A program made the translations under genes and the position numbers. Shown here one piece after another: positions 8,446-18,100 of a DNA stretch of 64,000 nt (its first letter is position 1; every line of letters begins with the position of its first letter). The DNA is from Lactobacillus gallinarum DSM 10532 = JCM 2011 (GTDB lineage: Bacteria > Bacillota > Bacilli > Lactobacillales > Lactobacillaceae): the NCBI RefSeq assembly GCF_001434975.1, contig NZ_AZEL01000007.1:1-64000 (forward strand). Reading direction: 5' to 3'. The notes beneath the pieces are model-generated. The model worked only from the letters and a program-made list of their open reading frames with translations. It ran no database searches and was not told where the DNA came from.

Positions 8446-9606
8446 GTGATTTATTTTGATAATAGTGCAACAACAAAAATAGATCCTCAAGTTTTAGATA
8501 CCTATAATAAGGTAGCAACTAATATTTGGGGCAATCCTTCAAGTTTGCATAAGATGGGTGACCGTGCGCATCAAATGCTTGAAGCTTCACGCAAACAAAT
8601 TGCAGACTTGTTGGGCGTTAAACAACATGAGATTTTCTTTACCTCAGGTGGTACAGAATCAAATAATACTGCAATTAAAGGAACAGCAATTCAAAAGCGT
8701 GAATTTGGTAAGCATATTATTACTTCCAGCGTAGAACATGCTTCTGTAGCTAATAGCTTTAATACTTTAGAAAATTTGGGTTGGCGCGTTACACGTTTGC
8801 CAGTTGATAAAGAGGGTAGAGTTAATGTCAACGATTTGAGAAATGCCATTGACTCAGATACTACTCTGGTTTCAATTATGGGTGTCAATAATGAGATCGG
8901 CACGATTCAACCAATTGATGAAATCAGTGATTTGCTTGAAAATTATCCAACTATTCAATTCCACGTTGATAATGTTCAAGCTTTAGGTAAGAATATTTGG
9001 GATAGGGTCTTTACACCACGAGTTGATTTATCAAGTTTATCAGCGCATAAGTTCCATGCACCACGAGGCATTGGTATCCTTTACAAAAAAGAAGGCAAAA
9101 TGCTTACTCCGCTTCATGATGGAGGTGGCCAAGAAAAGGGACTTCGTTCCGGTACCGAAAACTTACCAGCTATCGCAGGTATGGCTAAGGCTATTCGTTT
9201 GCTTTTAGAAAACGAACCTGAAAAGGCAAGCCGTGAAGCAGCAATTAAGGCTAAGATCGTTGACTATTTGAAAGATAAACCGGGTATCGATATCTTTTCA
9301 CCAGTAAGCGACGGTTTTGCACCACATATTCTTTGCTTTGCATTAGAAGGAATTCGTGGTGAAACCTTAGTTCATACTTTAGAAGATCAAGACATTTATA
9401 CCTCAACTACTTCTGCTTGTGCATCAAAGACTGCAGATGAAGCCAGCACCTTGGTTTCTATGCGAATTGATGATAAGATTGCTACTAGCGCAATTCGTTT
9501 GAGTTTTGATGAAACAAATACGCTTGAGCAGGCAGATGAGTTTATCAAGGTCTTTGATAAGATTTATAATCATTTTGCTAAAATTAATCACTTGGGAGAA
9601 AATTAA
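8446..9606 (+). CDS. Cysteine desulfurase paired with ThiI (NifS/IscS family)
   Basis: PLP-dependent enzyme that takes sulfur from cysteine as a protein persulfide. The PLP-lysine region [12 protein letters not shown] (around residue 202) and the active cysteine in TSACASK (around residue 325) are visible, with substrate-site [10 protein letters not shown] near residue 70. I choose the GTG at 8446 because AGGGGAG lies 8 bp upstream; a TTG at 8440 is too close to that site. The last base overlaps thiI, so it is almost certainly the dedicated sulfur donor for ThiI (tRNA 4-thiouridine). A second desulfurase lies at 55627. Confidence 0.93.
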   Translation: MIYFDNSATTKIDPQVLDTYNKVATNIWGNPSSLHKMGDRAHQMLEASRKQIADLLGVKQHEIFFTSGGTESNNTAIKGTAIQKREFGKHIITSSVEHASVANSFNTLENLGWRVTRLPVDKEGRVNVNDLRNAIDSDTTLVSIMGVNNEIGTIQPIDEISDLLENYPTIQFHVDNVQALGKNIWDRVFTPRVDLSSLSAHKFHAPRGIGILYKKEGKMLTPLHDGGGQEKGLRSGTENLPAIAGMAKAIRLLLENEPEKASREAAIKAKIVDYLKDKPGIDIFSPVSDGFAPHILCFALEGIRGETLVHTLEDQDIYTSTTSACASKTADEASTLVSMRIDDKIATSAIRLSFDETNTLEQADEFIKVFDKIYNHFAKINHLGEN

Positions 9607-10823
9607 TGGAATATACAGAAGTTATGGTCCGTTACGGGGAACTCTCAACTAAGGGAAAGAACAGAAAGGACTTCATCAATCGTTTAGCTAGCAACGTTGA
9701 AAAGGTCTTAAAAGATTTCCCTCAGATTGACTTCCATCCTCGTCACGACCGGATGCATATTGTTTTAAATGGCGCACCTTTTGCGGAAGTAGATAAGCGC
9801 TTGAAGAAAGTGTTTGGTATTCAAACCTATTCACCAGCTATTAAGATTCCTAAAGCTTTAGAAGATATTGAAAAGACTTCTTTAGAATTAATGCAGGAAA
9901 CTTTTAAGCCGGGCATGACCTTTAAGGTTAATACTAAGCGTAGTGATCACAAGTTTGAATATGATACTAATCAACTTAATAACTTGGTTGGTGATTACTT
10001 ATTTGATCATATCGATCACTTGAAGGCTGAAATGAAGCACCCTGATTTAGTACTTAGAATCGAAGTGCGTCAAGATGCCGTTTATATTTCTAACCAATTG
10101 CTTCATGGTATTGGCGGGATGCCTGTTGGTACTGCTGGCAAGGCCGTAATGATGCTTAGTGGTGGTATTGATTCACCAGTTGCTTCATACCTTGCAATGA
10201 AGCGTGGAGTTGATATCGAAATGGTGCACTTCTTTAGTCCTCCTTACACTACTGAAAAGGCTTTGGCTAAGGCTAAGGAATTGACTGGTATTTTGGCAAA
10301 TTATGCAGGTAAGATTAACTTTATCGCTGTGCCATTTGCTGAAATTCAAGAAACTATCAAGGAAAAGTTGCCAGAAGGTTACTTGATGACTGTGCAACGT
10401 CGTTTCATGTTGCAACTTGCAGACCGTATTCGTGCTAAGCGCGGTGGTCTGGCAATCTTTAACGGTGAATCTGTTGGTCAAGTTGCTTCACAAACTTTGC
10501 AATCAATGGTTGCTATTAACGATGTGACAACTACACCAGTTATTCGTCCAGTTGCTACAATGGATAAGACTGAAATTATTAAATTGGCAGAAGATATTGG
10601 TACTTTTGATCTTTCAATTCAACCATTTGAAGATTGTTGTACTATCTTTGCTCCACCACGTCCTAAGACTAAGCCAAAGCTTGATAAGGCTCGTGAATAT
10701 GAAGCTCGTCTTGATGTTGAAGGCTTGATTCAAAGAGCGATGGACGGAATTGAAGTAATGCCAATTTATCCAAACGAAAAATTTATCAACGATAAGATCG
10801 AAGAAGATCAAGACTTGTTGTAA
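9606..10823 (+). CDS. thiI: tRNA 4-thiouridine synthase ThiI
   Basis: ATP-dependent enzyme that makes s4U at position 8 of tRNA, 405 residues. It has the N-terminal ferredoxin-like region, a THUMP domain (about residues 60-165) and a PP-loop domain with [15 protein letters not shown] around residue 182. The C-terminal rhodanese domain of the E. coli enzyme is absent, as usual in Firmicutes, so sulfur must come from the adjacent desulfurase. A strong terminator follows. Confidence 0.95.
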   Translation: MEYTEVMVRYGELSTKGKNRKDFINRLASNVEKVLKDFPQIDFHPRHDRMHIVLNGAPFAEVDKRLKKVFGIQTYSPAIKIPKALEDIEKTSLELMQETFKPGMTFKVNTKRSDHKFEYDTNQLNNLVGDYLFDHIDHLKAEMKHPDLVLRIEVRQDAVYISNQLLHGIGGMPVGTAGKAVMMLSGGIDSPVASYLAMKRGVDIEMVHFFSPPYTTEKALAKAKELTGILANYAGKINFIAVPFAEIQETIKEKLPEGYLMTVQRRFMLQLADRIRAKRGGLAIFNGESVGQVASQTLQSMVAINDVTTTPVIRPVATMDKTEIIKLAEDIGTFDLSIQPFEDCCTIFAPPRPKTKPKLDKAREYEARLDVEGLIQRAMDGIEVMPIYPNEKFINDKIEEDQDLL

Positions 10824-10829
10824 AAAATT

Positions 10830-10860
10830 ATGCCGACAGAATGATCTGTTGGCATTTTTT
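10830..10860 (+). terminator. Terminator after thiI
   Basis: An 11-bp stem (ATGCCGACAGA / TCTGTTGGCAT, one wobble) with ATGA loop and six T ends the thiI transcript and marks the border of the accessory block. Confidence 0.88.
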
Positions 10861-10877
10861 GTATAAAAGGAAAAATA

Positions 10878-11756
10878 ATGAGGATTGGAAAATTACTAAG
10901 AGAAAGTAGATTGGCAGCTGGACTTACTCAAACTGAAATGGTGGCAGGAGTTGTTTCAGAATCGTTTTATTCAAAAGTTGAACGTGGGATTCATAGTATT
11001 GATGCTGATACCTTAATTGAAATTTTGAAAGCAAATCATATTAATCCAGTTCAATTCTTCTCCAAAACGCTGGATGGTCCAATCCAGGAATCACCGCATA
11101 AAAAGAGTCTACAGGATGCTAGCTTTATGGCGAATAAAATAGCAAATAGTGCTAATAAACGAGATTTAGAGAAACTAGGTCAACTAAAAAAGGAGATTGA
11201 TCAAGCTGAAGAACAAGGTAAACCATATTATATTTGGATCCCTTATATATTGGAGTTAATGACTGCCTGGATAACTCATTCAACTGATGATATATCAGAA
11301 CCGGTTAAAAAGAAGATACAACATTTATCTAAAGGAAATAATTGGGGATTCCTCAACTATGAATATTTAGGGATGGCTTTTATTGCCCTAACTCCAGAAC
11401 AAGTACTCAATTTTTCTCATACTGCTTATCAAAGCTATGTAAAAAATTCAGAAAACATCTTAAGTTATACAAATACAGTTGGAATTGCTAATTTAGTGAT
11501 TGATTTCTTAATGTATGCGTATATACACAATTTTAATAAAGAATTATGCGCAGAAACATTTGCTTTTTTTGATAAAAATATTCCATATGAAGCAAGCTTT
11601 TATCAACATAGAGTAATAGTCAGACTTTATAAGACCTTGTTTGATAATGATACTGAGAAAGTAGATTTCTATACCCGCTTGTTGGAGGAAGATAATTTTA
11701 CTTTTTGTTTGGAGAATGTACCAGTTGCTAAAAAGGATGGTTCTCATGCGCATTGA
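10878..11756 (+). CDS. R1: Rgg/RRNPP-like transcriptional regulator
   Basis: A 292-residue protein with an N-terminal XRE-type helix-turn-helix (residues 4-60; LTQTEMVAGVVSESFYSKVERG) and an all-helical C-terminal domain typical of Rgg/GadR/MutR regulators, which sense short peptides. It is the first of seven paralogs in this region and the most divergent. It starts only 17 bp after the thiI terminator without a convincing promoter, and its last codons overlap the start of the rsuA-type gene by 11 bp. No short peptide gene is seen beside it. The target is unknown. Confidence 0.82.
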   Translation: MRIGKLLRESRLAAGLTQTEMVAGVVSESFYSKVERGIHSIDADTLIEILKANHINPVQFFSKTLDGPIQESPHKKSLQDASFMANKIANSANKRDLEKLGQLKKEIDQAEEQGKPYYIWIPYILELMTAWITHSTDDISEPVKKKIQHLSKGNNWGFLNYEYLGMAFIALTPEQVLNFSHTAYQSYVKNSENILSYTNTVGIANLVIDFLMYAYIHNFNKELCAETFAFFDKNIPYEASFYQHRVIVRLYKTLFDNDTEKVDFYTRLLEEDNFTFCLENVPVAKKDGSHAH

Positions 11757-12456
11757 TAAATATTTAGCTAATATGAACGTCGGCTCTAGAAAAGGAGTGC
11801 ACGTTTTAATTAAAAAAGGCATTATCACTGTAAATGGTGATGTGGTAAAAACACCGAAACAGCAGGTTAAGGAATCCGATGAAGTATTGGTAGATGGACA
11901 AGAGGTTAATTATCAAAAATATCATTATTTCTTGATGAACAAGCCCAAGGGCGTACTTTCGGCAACTGAAGACCGTAGTCAAAGAACAGTAATTTCATTG
12001 CTCAAGCCGCAGGATCAATATCAAGGAATTACGCCAGTAGGGCGACTAGATAAAGATACAACTGGCTTGCTTTTGCTTATTAATGATGGCCAACTAAATC
12101 ATGAATTGCTTGCTCCTAATAAGCACGTTGATAAGATTTACCGCGCGAAAATTGCAGGCGTAGCTGATGACGAAACTGTGAAAACTTTTGCTAGTGGAAT
12201 GACTTTAGGGGATGGAACTAAGCTTAAGCCAGCAGAGTTGAAGATTCTGGCGCAGGATGAAGAACATGATAGTTCTGAAATTGAAATCAAAATTCGTGAA
12301 GGAAAATATCATCAGATTAAGCGCATGTTTGGTGCGGTAGGGATGAAAGTGGTTGAACTTGAACGAATTTCGATGGGAAATTTGAAATTGCCGGAGGATT
12401 TAAAGCGCGGTAATTATATTGAATTGAGTTTAGATGAAGTAAACAAAATTAAATAG
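11746..12456 (+). CDS. rsuA: 16S rRNA pseudouridine synthase, RsuA family
   Basis: Converts a uridine of small-subunit rRNA to pseudouridine; RsuA/RluB/E/F family, 236 residues. An N-terminal S4 domain (MRIDKYLANMNVGSRKGV) precedes the catalytic domain with the aspartate motif GRLDKDTTGLLLL around residues 99-111. I start it at the ATG at 11746, which has AAGGA 8 bp upstream inside the end of R1; a longer ATG-initiated form from 11716 would lack such a site. It is translationally coupled to R1 and followed 14 bp later by R2. Confidence 0.88.
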   Translation: MRIDKYLANMNVGSRKGVHVLIKKGIITVNGDVVKTPKQQVKESDEVLVDGQEVNYQKYHYFLMNKPKGVLSATEDRSQRTVISLLKPQDQYQGITPVGRLDKDTTGLLLLINDGQLNHELLAPNKHVDKIYRAKIAGVADDETVKTFASGMTLGDGTKLKPAELKILAQDEEHDSSEIEIKIREGKYHQIKRMFGAVGMKVVELERISMGNLKLPEDLKRGNYIELSLDEVNKIK

Positions 12457-12470
12457 GACGGAATAAATAG

Positions 12471-13297
12471 ATGACAATCGGTGAAGCATTAAAAAGCCGG
12501 CGTTTGCATGCGAGAATGAGTCAGACAGAAATGGCGGCAGGAATTGTAAGTGAATCTTTTTATTCTAAAGTTGAACGTGGTGTGCATGCAATTGATGCAG
12601 AAACTTTAATTAAAATTTTGTCGGTTCATCATTTTGATGTTACTGGATTTTTTGCACAAATTAATAATCAGTCGTCTGCTGGACCTTTTTTTGAATTAAC
12701 TAGTGAGATTACTTTTGCTCAAAATAAAAGAGATGTAAAAGAGATGTAAAAGCGCTGGATAAAATTAAGCGAAAAATTGAAAATGGGGAGGTACAGGCTC
12801 CGTTATGGCTTAAATTCAAGTTGGAATTAGCTTATGCTCGGGCATTACGCTCAAATGATCAAATTTCTCCTGAAATGAAGAAAAAAATAAAGAAACTGGT
12901 TTTGAATGAAAATTGGGATCGGACATCTTATCATTTTTTGAGTCAAGCAGTAATTTTCCTGGATGTTGATGATTCAAAGCAGTTAGTGGAGGCTGCTTAT
13001 GCTGCATATCGTAAACATCCAGCTACCGATACCTTTACTTTGCAGTTTATGGCTTTTATTACGATAAATTATTTGAATTGTTGCTATCATCAACATGCTA
13101 ATAAGAGTTATACGGAAAGTACATTTAAGTTTTTGCAAGAATTGCCGGTAGATCCTGCAATTGGATTGGAAAAGTTGATAGGCAAGTTCTATCAAGCTGT
13201 TTTTAGTGGTGATGAACAGAAAGCCAGATCTTTAAAATCAATTATTCAAGACTGTGGTTATGCGTCAATAATTGATGATGTTGAAATTGATGAATAA
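12471..13297 (+). pseudogene. R2: Rgg-like regulator broken by an 11-bp tandem duplication
   Basis: The first 92 codons encode a normal XRE helix-turn-helix (MSQTEMAAGIVSESFYSKVERG), then the frame hits TAA at 12747. The cause is visible: AGAGATGTAAA is present twice in direct tandem (12729-12739 and 12740-12750). Removing one copy restores an uninterrupted 271-residue protein whose continuation (KRDVKALDKI, then the 12760-13297 frame) aligns all the way with R7 at 21180. So R2 is a full-length R7-class regulator disrupted by one small duplication. Reversion by slippage or recombination is possible in principle. A terminator follows at 13303. Confidence 0.88.
12729..12750 (+). repeat. 11-bp tandem duplication inside R2
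   Basis: Two exact, adjacent copies of AGAGATGTAAA. The duplication shifts the frame (11 is not a multiple of 3) and creates the TAA stop that truncates R2. Confidence 0.95.
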
Positions 13298-13302
13298 ATA
13301 AT

Positions 13303-13348
13303 AATCGCATCCTTTAATCTTTTTTAGCTTGAGGGGTGTGATTTTTTT
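13303..13348 (+). terminator. Terminator after R2
   Basis: A 10-bp stem (AATCGCATCC / GGGTGTGATT with two wobbles), 21-nt loop and seven T. It separates the R1-rsuA-R2 group from the R3 promoter that begins just downstream. Confidence 0.72.
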
Positions 13349-13353
13349 AATAA

Positions 13354-13405
13354 AAATAGTCGTTTTGGAAGATTTCGAGACTTTTATCTCAAGTGTTTAT
13401 ATATT
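13354..13405 (+). promoter_or_regulatory. R3 promoter with shared inverted-repeat operator
   Basis: The operator-like site AAATAGTC-N6-GAAGATTT lies at 13354-13375 (right arm perfect, two mismatches in the left). The -10-like TATATT starts at 13400, exactly 24 bp after the operator. The -35 position reads GAGACT, a poor match. The same arrangement recurs before R5 and gtrA. Confidence 0.65.
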
Positions 13406-13434
13406 AAAAATATGAAACAAATGAGGAAAAAAGT

Positions 13435-14214
13435 ATGACTATTGGAGAACAACTAAGAGAAATACGAGATTCCTTAAATTTAACGCAGACACAAATGTGC
13501 GCTGGCGCGGTAACAGAATCTTTTTATTCTCGAGTAGAAAATGGAAAAAGTGAAATTAATATTGATGACCTGTTAGCGATTTTGAAGCAAAATCATGTTT
13601 CTGTGCGTGATTTTTTTAGTGTGTTTGATCAGTCAATGCAACGCAAAATTCAATATCATTGTATTCGATCGGCTATTAATAATCGCAATGTAGCCTGGTT
13701 GAAAAAAGAACAGAAAGATGAGCCGATTTTTAAGACAGAATTGACAGCAGTTATAGCTACTTTGACAAATAAGAAAGCTGATCTTTCTGATGATGCCCAG
13801 AGAAAAATAAAAAGCAATTTTGGAAGATTAGGTAAATGGGATGAAACTGCATTATGGAATTTGGCTAGTTTTATGTCTTTATACGATACAAGTGAGATAA
13901 AGATTTTAATTACAGATATCTATGAAAACAAAAATAGTATCAGTCTAAATGATTCTTTAACATTGGTTGCCTTGGTGAATGTAATGATGAGTTACTTGGG
14001 GCGTTCGTATCAAGAAAATGATCTCGGCTCAGTTTTGCAAACTATCCAGTTTATAAAAGAACTGCCAACGAATCCCGTTATTATGTTTCATAAATTGGTG
14101 ACTATATACTATCAAGCTTTAATTAACCATGATCAGAAACGGTTAGATTTGATAACTAAAGTATTACAGAAGAACGGCTACGATAATTATCTAGCCTGGC
14201 TTCCGCAAAGGTGA
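13435..14214 (+). CDS. R3: Rgg/RRNPP-like transcriptional regulator
   Basis: A 259-residue regulator with an XRE helix-turn-helix at residues 4-60 (LTQTQMCAGAVTESFYSRVENG) and a helical C-terminal repeat domain. It resembles R5 most closely: both share an IMFHKL-YY-ALI segment and a GY-Y-LPQ ending, and their ribosome binding sites sit in similar AAATGAGG leaders. It heads a two-gene operon with R4 (6 bp apart) behind a promoter carrying the shared operator, so autoregulation is likely. Rgg-type function and peptide sensing are inferred from family resemblance. Confidence 0.82.
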   Translation: MTIGEQLREIRDSLNLTQTQMCAGAVTESFYSRVENGKSEINIDDLLAILKQNHVSVRDFFSVFDQSMQRKIQYHCIRSAINNRNVAWLKKEQKDEPIFKTELTAVIATLTNKKADLSDDAQRKIKSNFGRLGKWDETALWNLASFMSLYDTSEIKILITDIYENKNSISLNDSLTLVALVNVMMSYLGRSYQENDLGSVLQTIQFIKELPTNPVIMFHKLVTIYYQALINHDQKRLDLITKVLQKNGYDNYLAWLPQR

Positions 14215-14220
14215 TGAATT

Positions 14221-15000
14221 ATGAAAATTGGTGAGAGATTACATCGAGTGCGAAACTTGCATGGATTGACGCAAGAACAAATGGCTGCTGGAATAATTAG
14301 CAAGTCGCAATATTGGCGAATAGAAAAAGAGTCCAATGCAATTAGGGCTAGCAGTTTAATCAAAATTCTGAATCAAAACAAGATTTCAGTACTTAAGTTT
14401 TTTAAAGATGTTGACGATTCAGGAATTAAAAGAAGAGAATTGCAGGATTTAATTACTAATGCATATTTTGCACGCGATCATAAAAAATTAGAGAAAATAA
14501 AAAAGCAGTCGACTAATTTGCAAATGAAGCGATTGATAGATTGGTTATTGGCTGAGCTTAAAGGTGAAAGTCAGGATTTTCCCGATGAAGATAAAAGAAA
14601 ACTAAGATATAACGTTTGGCAAGTTGAAAGATGGAACGATGATATCTTGTGGTTTTTCTTTCATACCTTGTATTTGTATAAGTATTCCAATTTGGAAGGA
14701 ATAATCAATGCGCTCATTTCAAAGTTTACTAAGAATGAGAAGATCGAGGATCGTCAGCTGCAGTTAATTGCCAGTATCGCCGTGCGTTATTTGAATATTT
14801 GTTATAAGCAGAATAACAGGTATGAGGCCAAAAAGGTAATCCGATTTTTGCGAAAGATACCAGATAAGATTGAATTTGGATTAGCAAAAATGATTGCAGA
14901 TTATTATGAAGCCTTGCTAAATAAGAAAAAGGTAGATGCTGAAGAGATTTTGGATTTGATTAAGGCGTGTGGTTATGAGAACTATTTGAGCTTAAATTAG
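14221..15000 (+). CDS. R4: Rgg-like regulator with altered recognition helix
   Basis: A 259-residue paralog that starts 6 bp after R3. The helix-turn-helix is kept (LTQEQMAAGIIS) but the recognition-helix segment, SESFYSKVER in most paralogs, reads SKSQYWRIEKE here, so its DNA target should differ. The C-terminal domain is closest to that of the broken R6 (shared LQLIA-IA-RYL-ICYK pattern). As R3-R4 and R5-R6 have the same order, they look like a duplicated pair. No clear intrinsic terminator follows. Confidence 0.8.
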   Translation: MKIGERLHRVRNLHGLTQEQMAAGIISKSQYWRIEKESNAIRASSLIKILNQNKISVLKFFKDVDDSGIKRRELQDLITNAYFARDHKKLEKIKKQSTNLQMKRLIDWLLAELKGESQDFPDEDKRKLRYNVWQVERWNDDILWFFFHTLYLYKYSNLEGIINALISKFTKNEKIEDRQLQLIASIAVRYLNICYKQNNRYEAKKVIRFLRKIPDKIEFGLAKMIADYYEALLNKKKVDAEEILDLIKACGYENYLSLN

Positions 15001-15038
15001 GGAGATGAGATTAGTAAAAAATTAAATTTGTACTTTTT

Positions 15039-15076
15039 AATTTCAATTTTGCAGATAAGATTGTGCGATTGAAATT
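15039..15076 (+). repeat. Inverted repeat upstream of the SLAP surface protein gene
   Basis: Perfect 9-bp arms AATTTCAAT (15039-15047) and ATTGAAATT (15068-15076) are separated by 20 bp, giving a centre-to-centre distance of 29 bp, close to three helical turns. It lies 64 bp before the start codon and lacks a T run, so an operator is more likely than a terminator. It does not match the 22-bp operator of R3, R5 and gtrA well. A weak TATTTG hexamer starts 24 bp after it. Confidence 0.5.
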
Positions 15077-15139
15077 TCGAAACTAAGATAAAGATGTCAA
15101 TATTTGTTATTTATTTTTTTGATAAGTGGAGACATTAAA

Positions 15140-18100
15140 ATGAATAAGAAGATTAAAGTTACAAGTGCTGCAGCAGCAGTATTAGCAAGTTTAGTATTGG
15201 CAAATGCCAATGTGAATAATGAAGTTAAGGCTGATACTAAGGCGGTTAATGATACTAAGACTACTCAAAAAGCACAAACACCAGAAGAGGCTGCTAGGGC
15301 TAATGTTGCTAGTGCAAAAAAGAAAGTTGAGACTGAACAAGGCAACGTAGACAAAGCTCAAGGCGATTTGGATCAAGCTAAAAAAGATGCCGAAAAGCCA
15401 GACGCTGACTACAAAACGCAAAGCAACAAGGTCGATGGATTAAAGAAGACTGTTGACCAAAAGAATGAGGCATTGACTGACGCCAAAAATAAAGAAAAGG
15501 ATGCCCAAGCTTTGGCTGATGAAGCTAACAATTCAGCTAAGGTTGACGCTGCTAAAGATGCTGTTACTAAGCAAAACGGCGTAGTAAAGAACGCAAACGA
15601 TGCAAAAACTAATGCAGAAAAAGCAGTAACAGATAAGCAAAATGAAATTGATAAACTTGGTAAAGATGTTAAGACTGACACTCAAGATGTAAATGATAAG
15701 ACTGCTGCTAAGAACAAAGCAGATCAAGCTGTTAAGGATGCTGAAGATGCTTTAAAGGGTACGGGTATTACTGAAGCTAAAAAAGAATTGGCTGCTGCTA
15801 ATGAAGCTGTCGCCAAGACTCAAAAGGCATTAAAGGAAGCCAATGATGCTATCAATCAAGCTAATGGTGATAAGACTGCAGCTCAAAAAGCTTTGGCTAC
15901 GGCGCAAACTGCACACGATACAGCTGTTACTAATCAAAAGATTGCTCAAAAGGCATATGATGATGCAAAGGCTGAATCAGATGCAGCAGATAAGAATTTA
16001 GTTGGTAAGAAGGATGAAATTAAAAATATTAATGAAAATATTTCACGTTTAAACGTTTTAACTCAAAATAATATTAACGTTGGGGATGCTGATAAATATA
16101 AGAAAGCTTATGCTGATTATATTAGCAGTAATCCTAATTTTAGTGAAAGAGTATTACCAGAAGAAGATGCTAATTATTTAACTGTTATTCGTAATAATAA
16201 TCACTTTATCGGTTCAAAGGAAGATAAAGATACTGTAGTAGATGTCAATAATCTTTCAGATGATCAAATTAAGGAATTATCATTATTTACTGCTGACCTA
16301 TTAAATAAAGTAAGATCACAATTGGGTGAAAATAGTACTGATGAAGTGACTCCAGGTGCAATTGATTTTACTAAACAAATAATTAAAAAGGGTAAAGAGG
16401 ACTATAAGAACGGTAACTGGGATGGTAATTGGCACGATGCAACAGGAATTAATGAACTATCTAAAGAGAATGGCTTAGATTATAATTCTCAGTCTGATAG
16501 TAATGTATGGCAAAACTATGAAGACAAAGCACCCTTCTATTCAGATGCTATTACAAATATGAACGATTTGAAGAGAAATATTTATAATAGTTTGAATTCG
16601 ATGATTCTTGGTAATAAAGGATACAATAATAAGTCACAAGCTGATGCCGAAACTGATGGTGTATACGAAATGGCACATGCTGCAGGTTTATTAAATCTAA
16701 TGGCTTATACAGAGGATGAAATTAATAGTATTAAGCAATTCACGGAATTTCTTGAGAATGATATTAAATCCGATAAAGAAATATTAGCTCATAATCCAGA
16801 TGCTACAGTAATGGAGTCTGTTAACGGTGGTCCACTTCATAAAGTTCCATTGAAGCAAGTTGTTGAAGAAAATGAAAAAGATCTTTCAGAAGCAATTGCA
16901 CAACTTGAAAAAGGAACATCATGTACAACTATAAATAATAAAAAGTATACGGTAACACTTGGTAAAGCTCAATATGTTGCAGTAATTCCTGCAGTGAGTG
17001 AAAGAAAATCTAATCTAATCGATGCGCATTTTATTAATATAGCTCCAAGTCAAATTCATTCTGGTGCTAAATTTGATAAAACAATTATTCCATCATATGC
17101 ATCACAAATTAAAGAAGTAAATAGTAAATTAAATCAAGCAAATAATGAACTTCCTAGTTTGAAATCAGAAGCTGAGAGATTAGGTGGCATTACAAGTGGA
17201 AAATTGACAGATTTAAAGAATAAAAATACAGCTGTTAAAGGTGCTCAAGATTCAATTGATAAAGCGAACAAAGATATTAAAAAAGCCAATGATGCTTTAG
17301 ATACTGCCCAAAGAAAGAAGATTGCTCAGGAAGCACAACTTAAAAAAGATAAAAATGCTCAAAAAGATGCCCAAACACGTTATGGTAATTTAACAGCCGA
17401 TAATAAAACTAAGGCTAATAATTTAGAAGCCGCTAAGAAGGCTCAAGAAAAAGCTAAGAATGCATTGTCAACTGCTAATAATACATTAACCAAAGCGAAA
17501 AACGCTCTTGATCAAGCTCAAAATGTAGATCTTCCAAAATTACAAAAAGTTGCTGATCAAAAAGCTAAAGATGCTACACAAGCTCAAACAAAGTTAGATC
17601 AATTAAAGCAACACGTTGAAGACTTAAAGAATGCAGCAACAATTTTAGCCAATGCTAAGAAAGCATTAACTGATGCTCAAACTGCATATGATACTGCTAA
17701 AAAGAATTATGACGATGCAAATGAAGTCTTGAATGGCGACTTGAAGACCAACAAAGATAAGGCCGACGCCAAAGTAGTCGCAGCACAAAAAGCATACGAT
17801 GAAGCAGTTGCTAAATTGCAAGCAGCTAAAGATGCACTTGCCAAGGCTCAACAAAAGTTGCAAGATATTTTGGATGCTGAATATGCTCAATCAATCATTA
17901 CTTCAGGTCTAACAGAGACTAAGAAGACAGATAAGCAAGAACCTGTTAAGATCCCAGAAGCAACCCCAGAGACTAAGACTGATGACATTTCTACTACTCC
18001 TAAGAAGATCCGCTTAACTCACAATGCCTTTGTTTACAACAAGCACGGTAAATTGATCAGAAAAGGTTTGCACATTAAATGGATTAAGCGCGATAAGCTG

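Noticed and set aside
15039-15105. Fourth copy of the shared 22-bp operator before the surface protein gene
   Set aside because: The best alignment matches only about five of eight bases in the right arm and fewer in the left, so I list the inverted repeat separately.
15250-17900. Repetitive A/K/D-rich coding sequence that could be a tandem DNA repeat
   Set aside because: The regularity is in the coiled-coil protein heptads; I saw no long exact nucleotide repeats.
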